Part shown: in pieces, positions 28,074-37,550 of the stretch | Position numbering within the stretch: the stretch's first letter is position 1 | How the letters are laid out: each line of letters starts with the position of its first letter | NCBI GenBank assembly: GCA_017518255.1 | Contig: JAFWVK010000115.1 | Coordinates: 20,086-84,085, forward strand | Length of the DNA stretch: 64,000 bases | From: Oscillospiraceae bacterium | GTDB lineage: Bacteria > Bacillota > Clostridia > Oscillospirales > Ruminococcaceae | Direction: 5' to 3' | Notes under the pieces: model-generated | Databases searched by the model: none | Told to the model about the DNA's origin: nothing | Seen by the model: only the letters and a program-made list of their open reading frames with translations | Made by a program: the position numbers and the translations under genes

Positions 28074-28640
28074 TCATGATACGCCGAGCATTCTGGCAGT
28101 TTTCAGCAGTGCAATCTGCGTCTTGGCATCCGGAATTTCATTCCGCATTACCATTCCGACGGCTTCCGCAAGCGGAATCCGGATGACATCAAGGAATTCG
28201 TCTTTGTCAAGTGCCTGCTGATCCGTCAGGGTCAGCTCCCGCGCCAGAAACATATAAATCACTTCGCGGTCATACGCGGGGGTCGGATACAGACAGCCCA
28301 GAGATTCCAGTCTTCCGGAGACTGCACCTGCCTCCTCTTTCAGCTCCCGAACAGCACAAACCTGCGGATCCTCACCGTATTCAAGCTTGCCGGCAGGGAT
28401 TTCCAATGTCTGCGCGGCGTGCGGGTAGCGGAACTGACGAACCATAATCACTTCGCCCGCATCCGTCAGCGGGACAACACATGCCCCGCCCGGATGATGC
28501 ACAACTTCCCGCAGCGCTTCCGTTCCGTCTTCGAGACGTACCGTATCGCGCGTAACATGCAGAATTCTGCCGCTGTAGATTTCTTCGCTGCTGATTTTCT
28601 CTTCAATCAGATGCTGCGGTGTACCGGTTTTATTTGTCAT
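28074..28640 (-). CDS. Nudix hydrolase, ADP-ribose pyrophosphatase type
   Basis: 188 residues from the ATG at 28640 with GAAGGAG upstream. The Nudix box runs from Gly84 to about residue 107 (GKLEYGEDPQVCAVRELKEE then AG) and the preceding VRQFRYPHAAQTLEIPAG is typical of NudF-like ADP-ribose pyrophosphatases, which split ADP-ribose to AMP and ribose 5-phosphate. The start overlaps the end of the upstream membrane-protein gene by 11 bp. The frame stays open further up through that gene, but that part is antisense-frame coding and not this protein. Confidence 0.9.
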   Translation of the reverse strand: MTNKTGTPQHLIEEKISSEEIYSGRILHVTRDTVRLEDGTEALREVVHHPGGACVVPLTDAGEVIMVRQFRYPHAAQTLEIPAGKLEYGEDPQVCAVRELKEEAGAVSGRLESLGCLYPTPAYDREVIYMFLARELTLTDQQALDKDEFLDVIRIPLAEAVGMVMRNEIPDAKTQIALLKTARMLGVS

Positions 28641-31356
28641 CAGGATTCTCCTTCGTTCCGGATTCAGACTCCGGCTCTGCGGTTTCCGGCTGCTCCGGCT
28701 CTGTTTCCGCGTCGGATTTGTTTTCTGCGCTTCCGGCAGATTCCTCCGGCTGCGGTTCTGCTTCCGGCAATCCGGTTGTTTCCGGTTCCGGCAGCGGCTT
28801 CTCCGCTTCATCGGGGAATTCCGGCTCCGGTATCTCCGGCAGGAAATCCGCAGGTTCTTCGGGCTCCGGCTCCGGCAGATACGGAACCGCCGGCTCCGGA
28901 TGCTTCGCCGCGGCATACCGGGTATAGAGCGCATGCTCCGGGAACAGGTCGAAGGGCGTGTAATCGTAGCAATACTTCTGTGCGGAGGTTTCGCTGCGCT
29001 TGCCGCGTCCGGCTGCCGCTGTCCAGATCAGGTAAATCAGCAGCAAACCGATTCCGCTGAGCGAAAGAATCGCGCCCAGACGCAGTCCCGGTGTTTCATA
29101 GTCAAACACAATGTCATTGGCGCCCGCTTCGCAGCGTACCGCCATAAATCCGTAATTGACGCGCTCGACGCTGACTTTTCTGCCGTTGACCGTTGCAGAC
29201 CAGCCGGATTCATACGGCACGCTGAAAAAGACCATTTCCGGCTTTTCGAGGGTTATCTGCGCCTCAAAGCCGCCGGAGCTGTGGTTGAATACGGAGCAGG
29301 TCTGCTCTTTCCGTTCCATGCATTTTTCCGCAAATGCTTCGTCCGAGAGAAGATTGCGGTCCTTCGGCTCCATAACCGTAAGGATATCGGCATATTTTTC
29401 GATCTGCTTCTCACTCATTCCGAGCGCACGCACCATAAGCTTCTGACGGTTTGCCGTTGTTGCCTCGTCAAGGTCACTTGTGCTGATACAGGTATCATAT
29501 GCAAGACCCATCGGAATATAGGCTTCATTTTCATAAATATTGAAGCCGTTTTCGCGCTTGAGGAACTTGAAGCTCGGCATTTCCTTCAGTGTTTCGGGTG
29601 TTTCGGCAGCTGTTTCGGACTGCACCTTGTCAAAGTAGTATTTGACGCTGAACAGTTCACGCAGTGCATAGTGTTTCGGCTCCGGCCGCGAGGCGACATC
29701 ACGGGTGATATCAACGGCATCATAGAAATCCATAACAGAAACCGGAACAATGCTGTGGAAGCAGCGCATATTGGAATAGCCCCAGAACATCGGATAATTG
29801 TCATAATCCTTGGAAATATCGATGCGGAAGAACTGATGAGCAGGTTCTTCGAGGGTAATCTTGCTGCCGCCGTCAATCGCTGTATTGATATAGGAGATCG
29901 GCCATGCGCCCAGTCCGATGCCGAAATAGACGACGCTGAAACCGGAGCACAGGCAGCAGAAAACGGTTGCAATAACTGAGAACCGGTAGAACCTTCTGCC
30001 TTTTTTCCGCGAAATCGCAATTATCGCGGTAAAGTAGAGCATAATTGCGCAAAGACCGAGCACCAGCCAGAAATACCAGCTGAACTTTGCAAACTCAAAG
30101 AAGTGAATCTTTCCTTTTTTATCCTTTGTCGGCAGCAGGGAAATGATGCCGAAAGCCGCAAGGAAAATGCCGCAGACCGTAATTCCGCCGCGCCATTTAA
30201 TCTTCGGATTGTCCAGTGCATAGGCAGTCATCATTGCCATAATCAGCAGCGGCATATAATACCAGCGTGCATAATAGGATGCATTGAACATATAGAACAT
30301 CGAATTCAGAACCGGGACAAATGCACAGACGATGCAGATGACAGTCAGGCGGCTTGCCCAGTGCTTCCGTTTCTGCGACAGGAACGCAATCACGCCCGCC
30401 ATAGAGAACAGCGGCAGATATCCGCCGATTGAAGCCCATTTGCCGTAATCGGACTGGAAGAGATTCGGTCTCGCCGGAACATCCGGCAGCATGAAGAATG
30501 TCTGGATAATCCGCCACAGGCGCGTCCGGTCGGAATACGCGACCATATCCATGCCGAAGAGATATTTCTTGACGCGGAAGTTCTCATAAATGGCCAGCGC
30601 CGAAGGCAGGAGCATAAAGGCGGCAATCAGAACACCGATCACCGATTCCAGCGCAATACTGAAAAATTTGCGCAGGGAAGCCTGAAAATCCTTTGACGGG
30701 CAGCGAACGATAAAATACAGAATCAGGAATACCGCCTGTCCGGTAAAGAAATAGTAGTTCAGGATTGCCATAAATGCAACTGCCAGTGCAAGAACACCGC
30801 GGCGGTTTTCGTTGACGCGCTGCTCGAGTGCAATCAGCAGGAGCGGGAAAAACGCCGTCACATCCTGAAAATGGTTGAAGAAAATATTATAAAGCTGGAA
30901 ACCGGAAAACGCATAGAGCAGTCCGCCGATAAACGCAGCGTGCCGGTTCCGGACAAACCGCCGGATATAGGCATAGGCTGTCAGGGCTGCAAACGCATGC
31001 TTCAGCGCCAGCAGATAGGGCATCAGATACAGAACAGCTTCCTGCGGGAACGGAACCGTCAGCCAGAAAAACGGACTGCCCAGCAGATAGAAGGAATAGG
31101 AGCCGATAAAATTCGTACCGAGATCCGTCTGCCAGTTCCAGCCGAATTCACCGTTGACAACCGCTTTGTGAGACAGATAGTAAAACGGCAGCTGCTGAGA
31201 ATTGAAATCTCCGTAATAGATGAAGTAACCCTTTGTGAAAATCATGACCGGCAGCATAATGAGCATCATGATGCCGAAGGCGGTCAGGAAGACCTGCAAA
31301 TAAGACTCCCGCCGCATTGAAAGCGGATACTGCATATGCTTTTTCTTTGTTCCCAT
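28630..31356 (-). CDS. YfhO-family polytopic membrane protein
   Basis: 908 residues. About a dozen membrane segments from residue 20 to about 510, a large extracytoplasmic domain (about 515-770), one more membrane segment (about 780-800) and a cytoplasmic tail. The opening YFIYYGDFNSQQLPFYYLSHKAV and FSGFQLYNIFFNHFQDV are typical of YfhO, a family related in layout to membrane glycosyltransferases that in Bacillus and Listeria is needed for glycosylating lipoteichoic acid. The last about 85 residues are extremely rich in Glu and Pro, which is unusual. AGGAGGAAAT precedes the ATG; promoter at 31404-31432. Confidence 0.88.
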   Translation of the reverse strand: MGTKKKHMQYPLSMRRESYLQVFLTAFGIMMLIMLPVMIFTKGYFIYYGDFNSQQLPFYYLSHKAVVNGEFGWNWQTDLGTNFIGSYSFYLLGSPFFWLTVPFPQEAVLYLMPYLLALKHAFAALTAYAYIRRFVRNRHAAFIGGLLYAFSGFQLYNIFFNHFQDVTAFFPLLLIALEQRVNENRRGVLALAVAFMAILNYYFFTGQAVFLILYFIVRCPSKDFQASLRKFFSIALESVIGVLIAAFMLLPSALAIYENFRVKKYLFGMDMVAYSDRTRLWRIIQTFFMLPDVPARPNLFQSDYGKWASIGGYLPLFSMAGVIAFLSQKRKHWASRLTVICIVCAFVPVLNSMFYMFNASYYARWYYMPLLIMAMMTAYALDNPKIKWRGGITVCGIFLAAFGIISLLPTKDKKGKIHFFEFAKFSWYFWLVLGLCAIMLYFTAIIAISRKKGRRFYRFSVIATVFCCLCSGFSVVYFGIGLGAWPISYINTAIDGGSKITLEEPAHQFFRIDISKDYDNYPMFWGYSNMRCFHSIVPVSVMDFYDAVDITRDVASRPEPKHYALRELFSVKYYFDKVQSETAAETPETLKEMPSFKFLKRENGFNIYENEAYIPMGLAYDTCISTSDLDEATTANRQKLMVRALGMSEKQIEKYADILTVMEPKDRNLLSDEAFAEKCMERKEQTCSVFNHSSGGFEAQITLEKPEMVFFSVPYESGWSATVNGRKVSVERVNYGFMAVRCEAGANDIVFDYETPGLRLGAILSLSGIGLLLIYLIWTAAAGRGKRSETSAQKYCYDYTPFDLFPEHALYTRYAAAKHPEPAVPYLPEPEPEEPADFLPEIPEPEFPDEAEKPLPEPETTGLPEAEPQPEESAGSAENKSDAETEPEQPETAEPESESGTKENPDDK

Positions 31357-31403
31357 ATATATTTCCTCCTCTCTTTTTCCGGAAATATGTGAAAGATACC
31401 TTC

Positions 31404-31432
31404 ATTATAGCACATTACAGCGGAAAATTCAA
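31404..31432 (-). promoter_or_regulatory. Promoter of the YfhO-Nudix operon
   Basis: Minus strand TTGAAT (31427-31432), 17 bp, TATAAT (31404-31409). Confidence 0.8.
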
Positions 31433-31671
31433 TGGGTAAAGGGAAAAGTTTTTCCGGAAAGCTGCTTCGGAATCATCACGGAGCCGCGCACGGCACGGTT
31501 GCGGCGGAAAATGCAATGGGAACGGCGAAAAAAATAACGGGTACCGCAAAAAACGAACGGGAGAAATCATCCGCCGCGGTCATTGCTTTACTTTCCGTTT
31601 GTCGAATCTGACAAATTCGTGAAAATCAATATACTTTTGTTTTGTACTGTACGTAAATTCATGCAAAACAC

Positions 31672-31700
31672 TTGAAAAAACTGTATAAATGTGATATAAT
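31672..31700 (+). promoter_or_regulatory. Promoter of the GH26 gene
   Basis: TTGAAA (31672-31677), 17 bp, extended TGATATAAT with TATAAT at 31695-31700, about 45 bp upstream of the start. Confidence 0.85.
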
Positions 31701-31746
31701 GCAGATATCGGATTATCTGCATGTTTTTTTTACGGGGGGCTTTTTT

Positions 31747-33777
31747 ATGAACAGAACAATGAAACGGTTTCTGGCAGGTCTTTCTGCGATGACAGTTTCG
31801 TGCAGTATGCTTTGCACGATGCCTTCTGCCGCAGAAGGCAAGCTGCTGCTTCGCATTGAAGGCGAGGACATGAAGGGCGCGACACTCTGGACAAGCATTT
31901 ATCAGACCGAGCTGCCCGGCTTCAGCGGAGAGGGCTTTGCGTATCTGACGAATGATGCACTGAGCTTTTCTGTCGATGTGCCGGCGGACGGGATGTATTC
32001 CATCACGGTTTGCGGCGCGCAGATCCTGGATGCGGGCGGGCGCTATCAGACCGTTGCCGTGAACGGCAGCGAGTATCACACCACTGTTCCGTATGCGGAT
32101 CAGTGGACTGATTTTGATTTCGGAATGGTTCGCCTGAACAAGGGAGAGAACGACATCTCCTTCCTCAACAAATACGGCTACATGGCGATTGATACGGTGA
32201 CTGTTTCCGAGGCGGAATTCCCGGATCTCAGCATTGCAACAGCGGAAACCTGTGATCCGAAGGCAACTGCGGAGACCAAGGCGCTGATGGCATATCTCAA
32301 AAGTGTATACGGCAAAAACATTCTCTCCGGTCAGCAGCAGATTTACGGCGGCGGCAATCAGGTGCAGACAACGATCCGATATGACGCATCCGCCGATGCC
32401 TGTGTCGATTCCGACGGCATCAAGTATACGATTGACCGCGACAGCAAGGATACCGACGAGCAGGGCAATGTTTTCTACTGGCACTGCACCGGTGCAGACG
32501 GTCAGGTGTATACTTACAGCACGCAAAACCGTAATTACACCTACAACAACTATAACAACGATGTCAATCTGATCTATGAGATGACCGGAAAATATCCGGC
32601 AATTCAGGGCTTTGACTTCGGAAGCTACTGCCCCTGCTATGCATGGGACGACGGCGTTGTCGGCAGAATGATCGAATGGACAAACGAAAAGGGCGGAATC
32701 TGCACTGCATCGTGGCATGTCAATGTGCCGACCGTGCTTTCGACCTACACGCTCGGTGAGCCGCTCGATTTCTCCAAAACGACCTATTCCGAAAAGACGG
32801 ATTTTGTCACGGCAAACTGCCTCGTCAAGGGTACGACCGAGTATGAATACTTCAAGCTCTGCATGAAGAATCTTGCAGCCGAACTGCTGAAATTGCAGGA
32901 TGCGAATGTCCCTGTGATCTTCCGTCCGTTCCATGAAGCGGAAGGAAATCCCAGCAATACCAGCGATCCGATTGACGGCTCAGGCGCATGGTTCTGGTGG
33001 TCGAAGGAAGGCGCTGTTGTATACAAGCAGCTCTGGGCGCTCCTTCAGGACACCCTTGAAAATGAGTACGGTCTGCATAATCTGATTTGGGAGCAAAACC
33101 TCTACGCATGGTCGGATGCATCGGCTGAGTGGTACTCCGGCGATGACAGAGTGGATATTGTTGCATATGACAAATACAATACACAGTATAACCGTCATGA
33201 CGGCAAGACCTCCGGTCCGAATCTCGATGCGGAAACCGGCATTTTCTACAAGCTGGTTGATTTTGTTGACGGCGATAAGATGGTTGCAATGGCTGAGAAC
33301 GATTCCGTGCCGAGCATGGACAACATGACAGTCGAGCATGCATACTGGCTCTATTTCTGTCCGTGGTACGATTCTCAGGATGCACGCTTTGTCACCGGTG
33401 AAAACTATCAGGATAAAGCCGAGCTGAAAAAGCTCTATGTCAGCGACTTCTGCATTACGCTCGATGAACTGCCGGACGATCTGTTCAGCAAGACAGTGAC
33501 ACCCGGATCCGATTCGACTGAGACCACAACCATGACCACAACACCGGGTGATGAAACGCTCTGGGGTGATGCGGATTGCAGCAATGCGGTCGATGTTCTG
33601 GATGCCGTATTGCTCGCGCGCGTCGCAGCCGAAGACACAAAATGCGGCATTACCGATCTGGGCAAAACAAACTCGGATGTCACGCATGACGGTGCCGTGA
33701 AAAATGATGACCTCACAAAGCTGCTGAAATACCTCGCGGGTCTGATTTCCAAAGCTGACCTCGAACCTTCCAAATAA
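31747..33777 (+). CDS. Cellulosomal GH26 beta-mannanase with CBM35-like and dockerin modules
   Basis: 676 residues from the ATG at 31747 (GGGGGGC upstream). Signal peptide (1-30), a CBM35-like beta-sandwich starting LLRIEGEDM (about 33-165), a GH26 barrel starting about 175 (LMAYLKSVYGKNILSGQQQ), a Thr-rich linker (about 585-603), and a dockerin (about 605-672). The GH26 acid/base is Glu397 (VIFRPFHEAEGN) and the nucleophile Glu517 (VAMAENDS). GH26 enzymes mostly cut beta-1,4-mannan. The dockerin docks the enzyme into a cell-surface cellulosome. Its dockerin reads DAVLLARVAAED, different from those of the GH5 and GH30 enzymes. Confidence 0.92.
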   Translation: MNRTMKRFLAGLSAMTVSCSMLCTMPSAAEGKLLLRIEGEDMKGATLWTSIYQTELPGFSGEGFAYLTNDALSFSVDVPADGMYSITVCGAQILDAGGRYQTVAVNGSEYHTTVPYADQWTDFDFGMVRLNKGENDISFLNKYGYMAIDTVTVSEAEFPDLSIATAETCDPKATAETKALMAYLKSVYGKNILSGQQQIYGGGNQVQTTIRYDASADACVDSDGIKYTIDRDSKDTDEQGNVFYWHCTGADGQVYTYSTQNRNYTYNNYNNDVNLIYEMTGKYPAIQGFDFGSYCPCYAWDDGVVGRMIEWTNEKGGICTASWHVNVPTVLSTYTLGEPLDFSKTTYSEKTDFVTANCLVKGTTEYEYFKLCMKNLAAELLKLQDANVPVIFRPFHEAEGNPSNTSDPIDGSGAWFWWSKEGAVVYKQLWALLQDTLENEYGLHNLIWEQNLYAWSDASAEWYSGDDRVDIVAYDKYNTQYNRHDGKTSGPNLDAETGIFYKLVDFVDGDKMVAMAENDSVPSMDNMTVEHAYWLYFCPWYDSQDARFVTGENYQDKAELKKLYVSDFCITLDELPDDLFSKTVTPGSDSTETTTMTTTPGDETLWGDADCSNAVDVLDAVLLARVAAEDTKCGITDLGKTNSDVTHDGAVKNDDLTKLLKYLAGLISKADLEPSK

Positions 33778-33782
33778 ACACG

Positions 33783-33816
33783 AAAGAGGACGGAGCCGAA
33801 CAGTTCCGTCCTCTTT
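33783..33816. terminator. Bidirectional terminator
   Basis: AAAGAGGACGGA (33783-33794) pairs with TCCGTCCTCTTT (33805-33816). It serves both GH26 and the converging guaA. The following stretch to 33991 holds no gene that I can support. Confidence 0.85.
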
Positions 33817-33991
33817 GCTGTAAATTTTCTGCAAAAACTGTCTTATCATCCTGTTGATATGATCCCTGATTCCATTGAAAACCGGTTCGCTTTTTCGTTG
33901 CGGTAAGTGTAATCTGTTGCCAAAGCGTTGCCAATTGCGTATCATCGAAACGAAAAATCACGCAAATGCGAAATGATCCGATACTGTCAGG

Positions 33992-35545
33992 TCACTCCCA
34001 CTCCACGGTGCCGGGCGGCTTGGAAGTAATATCATACACAACACGGTTGACATGTGCAACCTCATTGCACAGACGGTTGGAAATACGTGCAAGCACATCA
34101 AACGGAATTCTCGCCCAGTCTGCGGTCATAAAATCATCCGTCGTCACGGCGCGGATTGCAATCAGATGGTCGTAGGTTCTGTGGTCACCCATTACGCCGA
34201 CGGTATGCACATCCGGAAGAACGGCAAAAAACTGGCTGAGAGACGATTCCAGTCCGCTGCGCGCAATTTCATCGCGGAATACCGCATCTGCATCCTGAAG
34301 AATTTTGATTTTCTCCTCCGTAATTTCACCGACAATCCGGACGCCGAGCCCCGGGCCGGGGAACGGCTGCCGCCAGACAAGCTCCCGCGGAATGCCAAGC
34401 TTTTCCCCGACCCTGCGCACCTCATCCTTAAAGAGGTCCGCAAGCGGCTCAATAATGCCCGCAAAGGTAATATCCTCCGGAATCCCGACCATATTGTGAT
34501 GCGTCTTAATGACATCAGTGCTGCCCTGACCTGCTTTATTTCCTCTGCCGCTTTCAATGCGGTCGGGGTAGATTGTACCCTGCGCAAAAAAGCCGTCCGC
34601 GCCTTCCCGGCGAATTCTGTCCCAGAATACATTATAAAACTCTGTGCCGATGATTTTCCGCTTTTGCTCCGGATCCGTCACGCCGCGGAGCTTTTCGAGG
34701 AAATGCTTCTGCGCATTGACGCGGACAAAATTCATATCGAACAGCTTTGTAAACGTCTGCTCGACGAAGTCACCTTCATCCTTGCGCATTAGTCCCTGAT
34801 CGACAAACACGCAGGTAAGCTGCCTGCCGACAGCCTTACTGAGCAGTGCCGCAGCGACAGACGAATCGACACCGCCGGACAGTCCGAGCACAACCTTTTT
34901 GTCACCGATCTGCTGACGGAGCTTCTGAACCGTATTTTCAATAAAATCGGACATCATCCAGTCGCCTTTGAACCCGCAGACGACATAGAGGAAATGATGC
35001 AGAATCTCCTTGCCGTATTGGCTGTGTGTGACTTCCGGATGGAACTGAACTGCATAAAGCTTTCGTTCCGGATTTTCAAACGCAGCACACGGGCAGTCAT
35101 CGGAATGTGCCGTCACGCGGAAGCCCTCCGGCAGACGGCTGACAAAGTCAGTGTGGCTCATCCAGACTGTGCTGACTGCGGGGACACCCGCAAACAGCAG
35201 GCTGCCTTCCCCGTGTGTGATCTCAATTTTTCCGTATTCCGATTTCTCGCAGCTTTCAACTGTTCCGCCGAGTGTATACGCCATGAGCTGACAGCCGTAA
35301 CAGATGCCGAGTGTCGGGATGCCGAGATCGAAATAAGCCGGATCAATATGCGGCGATGCGCTGTCATAGACACTGTTCGGACCTCCGGTAAAAATAATGC
35401 CGGCAGGATTGAGCGCCCTGATTTCAGAAAGCGGTGTGTCATAGCGTTTGATTTCGCAGTAAACGCCGCATTCCCGAACCCTGCGGGCAATCAGCTGATT
35501 ATACTGCCCGCCGAAATCAAGCACAATGCAGAGTTGATTTGCCAT
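33992..35545 (-). CDS. guaA: GMP synthase (glutamine-hydrolysing)
   Basis: 517 residues from the ATG at 35545, which has GAAGGAGG upstream. The N-terminal class I amidotransferase has its Cys nucleophile in LGICYGCQLMAY and the His-x-Glu in VQFHPEV; the ATP pyrophosphatase domain has the PP-loop VLGLSGGVDSSVAA; the C-terminal dimerisation domain ends in VNRVVYDITSKPPGTVEWE. It converts XMP to GMP. Its promoter leaves a leader of only about 30 nt, so no purine riboswitch controls it here. Confidence 0.97.
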   Translation of the reverse strand: MANQLCIVLDFGGQYNQLIARRVRECGVYCEIKRYDTPLSEIRALNPAGIIFTGGPNSVYDSASPHIDPAYFDLGIPTLGICYGCQLMAYTLGGTVESCEKSEYGKIEITHGEGSLLFAGVPAVSTVWMSHTDFVSRLPEGFRVTAHSDDCPCAAFENPERKLYAVQFHPEVTHSQYGKEILHHFLYVVCGFKGDWMMSDFIENTVQKLRQQIGDKKVVLGLSGGVDSSVAAALLSKAVGRQLTCVFVDQGLMRKDEGDFVEQTFTKLFDMNFVRVNAQKHFLEKLRGVTDPEQKRKIIGTEFYNVFWDRIRREGADGFFAQGTIYPDRIESGRGNKAGQGSTDVIKTHHNMVGIPEDITFAGIIEPLADLFKDEVRRVGEKLGIPRELVWRQPFPGPGLGVRIVGEITEEKIKILQDADAVFRDEIARSGLESSLSQFFAVLPDVHTVGVMGDHRTYDHLIAIRAVTTDDFMTADWARIPFDVLARISNRLCNEVAHVNRVVYDITSKPPGTVEWE

Positions 35546-35580
35546 TCCGGAACCTCCTTCATAAACATGCTTTCGCAAGT

Positions 35581-35609
35581 ATTATACCATATCGGGAAAA
35601 ATTTTTCAA
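35581..35609 (-). promoter_or_regulatory. Promoter of guaA
   Basis: Minus strand TTGAAA (35604-35609), 17 bp, TATAAT (35581-35586). Confidence 0.85.
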
Positions 35610-35636
35610 TGGGAGCAGGGCAAAAAATATCCGGCA

Positions 35637-35673
35637 TTCAAAAACGGCAGCGGAAAAGTTCTGCTGCCGTTTT
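35637..35673 (-). terminator. Terminator of the GH5 gene
   Basis: Perfect 11-bp inverted repeat AAAACGGCAGC (35641-35651) / GCTGCCGTTTT (35663-35673). On the minus strand it is followed by a T run, just after the GH5 stop. Confidence 0.85.
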
Positions 35674-35684
35674 CTCGTTTTTCA

Positions 35685-37463
35685 TTATCCGCGGCTCTTT
35701 GTGCCTTCGACCAGTGCCGCCATAATCTGCGGATATGCCACAGTCAGATTGTTGCGGTTGATGAGACCGAATGCCTCGCCTTCCACCTGTCTGGAATCAA
35801 AGAACTGGTTGTTGTCCCACCAGACGCAGGGGATACCGTAGGAAGATGCAGTTTCGGTATAATATTTTGCCCATACCGCTCTTGCGCTCTCATTTTCCTT
35901 ATTCAGCGCGCCGAACTCGCCGATGACAACCGGGATGCCCTTGTTGAGGAACTTGTTCTTTGCGGTCTCGAAAATCGAAACGATATCGTAAGTGCCGCTG
36001 TTCTGGCTCCACTGATTGGTGCCGGTTCTGTTCAGTGCAAAATCCCACGGAGCATAGCCGTGAATGTCCACGATCAGGTGATCGTCATCCGGAAGAACAA
36101 TGTCATTGACTGCAACCGCGTTGGAGGATGCCGCATAGCCCGGCATCATGACAAAGCGCTTTGTATTGTTGCCGCCGGTCGCGCGGATTGCCTTGAGCGC
36201 TGCTGCATTGTACTCGTTGACGATCTGGCGTGCCTCGGCGTTGCCGCCGGTCCATTCATACTGCGAATTGCCGACCAGACGCGGCTCGTTGAGTGTTTCA
36301 AAAATCAGGTGGCTGTCATATCCCTCGAAGCGGGTTGCAACCTGCTTCCAGACGGAGGTGATGAACTTGATCGAGTTGTCATAGTGGCTCTGATCCGGAT
36401 AGAAGTAGGCATTGTTGCCGCGCGGCGAATTATCGTGGTGAATGTTCAGGATGACATACATGCCGTCGTCAATCGCGTAATCCACAACCTGCTGAACACG
36501 GTTCATCCATGCGCTGTCAATTGTGAAATCGCTGCCGGAACACTTTTCGCCCCAGGTTACCGGAATACGGATGGTGTTGAAGCCGGAGCTCTTGACCAGA
36601 TCAATCATTGCCTTGGTTGTAATCGGGCAGCCCCAGTTCTGCTCTGCATTATTCGGAGTTGAATACTCATTGACAGTAGAATCCAGCGTGTTGCCGAGGT
36701 TCCAGCCCAGCTTGAGGTGTTTCACAAATTCCATGGCGGTTTCTCCCGTATCGCTGCTTCCGCCGAGTGTACCGTTGATGAGGCCGCGCTTCAAAAGCGT
36801 CAGGTCAATTGCATTCAGGCGGTTATTTCTGTCAAGGTCACCGTTTTCCGCGGCTGCAAGCTCGCCGGTACCGATCAGATATTTTGCCAGTGCAACGGCA
36901 TCCTTCACATCCACAGTCTTATCGTCATTGACATCGCCCTTGCGCGTCATTACGCCGATGCCGGTACTGTCGCCGGTATTGACACCGATACCCTTGATCG
37001 TTGCGGTCTGGACAACAGCAGTCTCTTCGGAGTTCCAGATCTGAATCTGGAAAAGATTGGGAATCATGTACTCTTCCGGAACCGGGAAGGAAGCACTGAG
37101 TTCCGAGGTTGCAGAGGAAATCCAGACGCCGTCTCCGTACCAGTTGGATTCCTCAGAAACGGCAGCTTCATAGCCGAACGCCGGCATAATCGGCAGCCCG
37201 ATTCCTTCGGAGATGCTGAGCGTAACAATGATTTCAGTCGGTTTTTCCGTTGCAGGAACACCGAGTGATTCCAGTGAAATCTCATAGGGCTTTGAGGTTG
37301 TGACCGTTGCATCGGTCAGTGCCTCCGAATAAGTGCAGGTAGAATAGTCGTTGCCGCTGATTTCCGCGGCGCCGACATCCGGCATCGCGGTAAGCGAAGC
37401 CAGCAGCAGCCCTGCCGCAGTCACCGCGCCGCCTGCACGGCGCATCATGCTTCTGATTTTCAT
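35685..37463 (-). CDS. Cellulosomal GH5 endoglucanase with an internal dockerin
   Basis: 592 residues from the ATG at 37463 (GAGAGGGGAA upstream). Signal peptide (1-33), an N-terminal beta-rich domain (about 35-165, with WYGDGVWISSATSELSASF, likely carbohydrate-binding), a dockerin in the middle (about 175-232: GDVNDDKTVDVKDAV and GDLDRNNRLNAIDLTLLKRGL), then a GH5 barrel (about 240-590). The acid/base is Glu393 (LIFETLNEPR), the nucleophile Glu516 (PVVIGEFGALNKEN). KLGWNLGNTLD at its start is typical of GH5 subfamily 4-like endo-beta-1,4-glucanases and xyloglucanases. Dockerins are more usually terminal. Confidence 0.92.
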   Translation of the reverse strand: MKIRSMMRRAGGAVTAAGLLLASLTAMPDVGAAEISGNDYSTCTYSEALTDATVTTSKPYEISLESLGVPATEKPTEIIVTLSISEGIGLPIMPAFGYEAAVSEESNWYGDGVWISSATSELSASFPVPEEYMIPNLFQIQIWNSEETAVVQTATIKGIGVNTGDSTGIGVMTRKGDVNDDKTVDVKDAVALAKYLIGTGELAAAENGDLDRNNRLNAIDLTLLKRGLINGTLGGSSDTGETAMEFVKHLKLGWNLGNTLDSTVNEYSTPNNAEQNWGCPITTKAMIDLVKSSGFNTIRIPVTWGEKCSGSDFTIDSAWMNRVQQVVDYAIDDGMYVILNIHHDNSPRGNNAYFYPDQSHYDNSIKFITSVWKQVATRFEGYDSHLIFETLNEPRLVGNSQYEWTGGNAEARQIVNEYNAAALKAIRATGGNNTKRFVMMPGYAASSNAVAVNDIVLPDDDHLIVDIHGYAPWDFALNRTGTNQWSQNSGTYDIVSIFETAKNKFLNKGIPVVIGEFGALNKENESARAVWAKYYTETASSYGIPCVWWDNNQFFDSRQVEGEAFGLINRNNLTVAYPQIMAALVEGTKSRG

Positions 37464-37521
37464 GGTAATTCCCCTCTCGAAAATAAAAAATAGAAAAAAT
37501 CCCGGACAACGGTCCATTTTT

Positions 37522-37550
37522 ATTATAACAGACTGTATATCAAATTGCAA
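37522..37550 (-). promoter_or_regulatory. Promoter of the GH5 gene, overlapped by palindromes
   Basis: Minus strand TTGCAA (37545-37550), 17 bp, TATAAT (37522-37527). The -35 region is inside an 8-bp inverted repeat AAATTGCA/TGCAATTT (37542-37549 and 37553-37560) and a second palindrome TGCAATTTTGCA (37553-37564), a plausible operator. Confidence 0.75.

Larger units (their letters stand above)
31357..31746. other. Divergent intergenic region, 390 bp
   Basis: No gene seen. It holds the minus-strand promoter at 31404-31432 and the plus-strand promoter at 31672-31700. At 31598-31619 there are two overlapping inverted repeats (TTTGTC/GACAAA and CGAAT/ATTCG), a possible operator about 55 bp upstream of the GH26 -35 box. 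The stretch 31433-31590 shows nothing I can name. Confidence 0.5.

Noticed and set aside
33820..33990. Possible remnant of an integrase or attachment site after guaA
   Set aside because: A few residues looked vaguely integrase-like in one frame, but there are no direct repeats, no tRNA end and no catalytic motif.
35546..35580. Purine riboswitch before guaA
   Set aside because: The leader is only about 30 nt from the mapped -10 box, too short for an aptamer.
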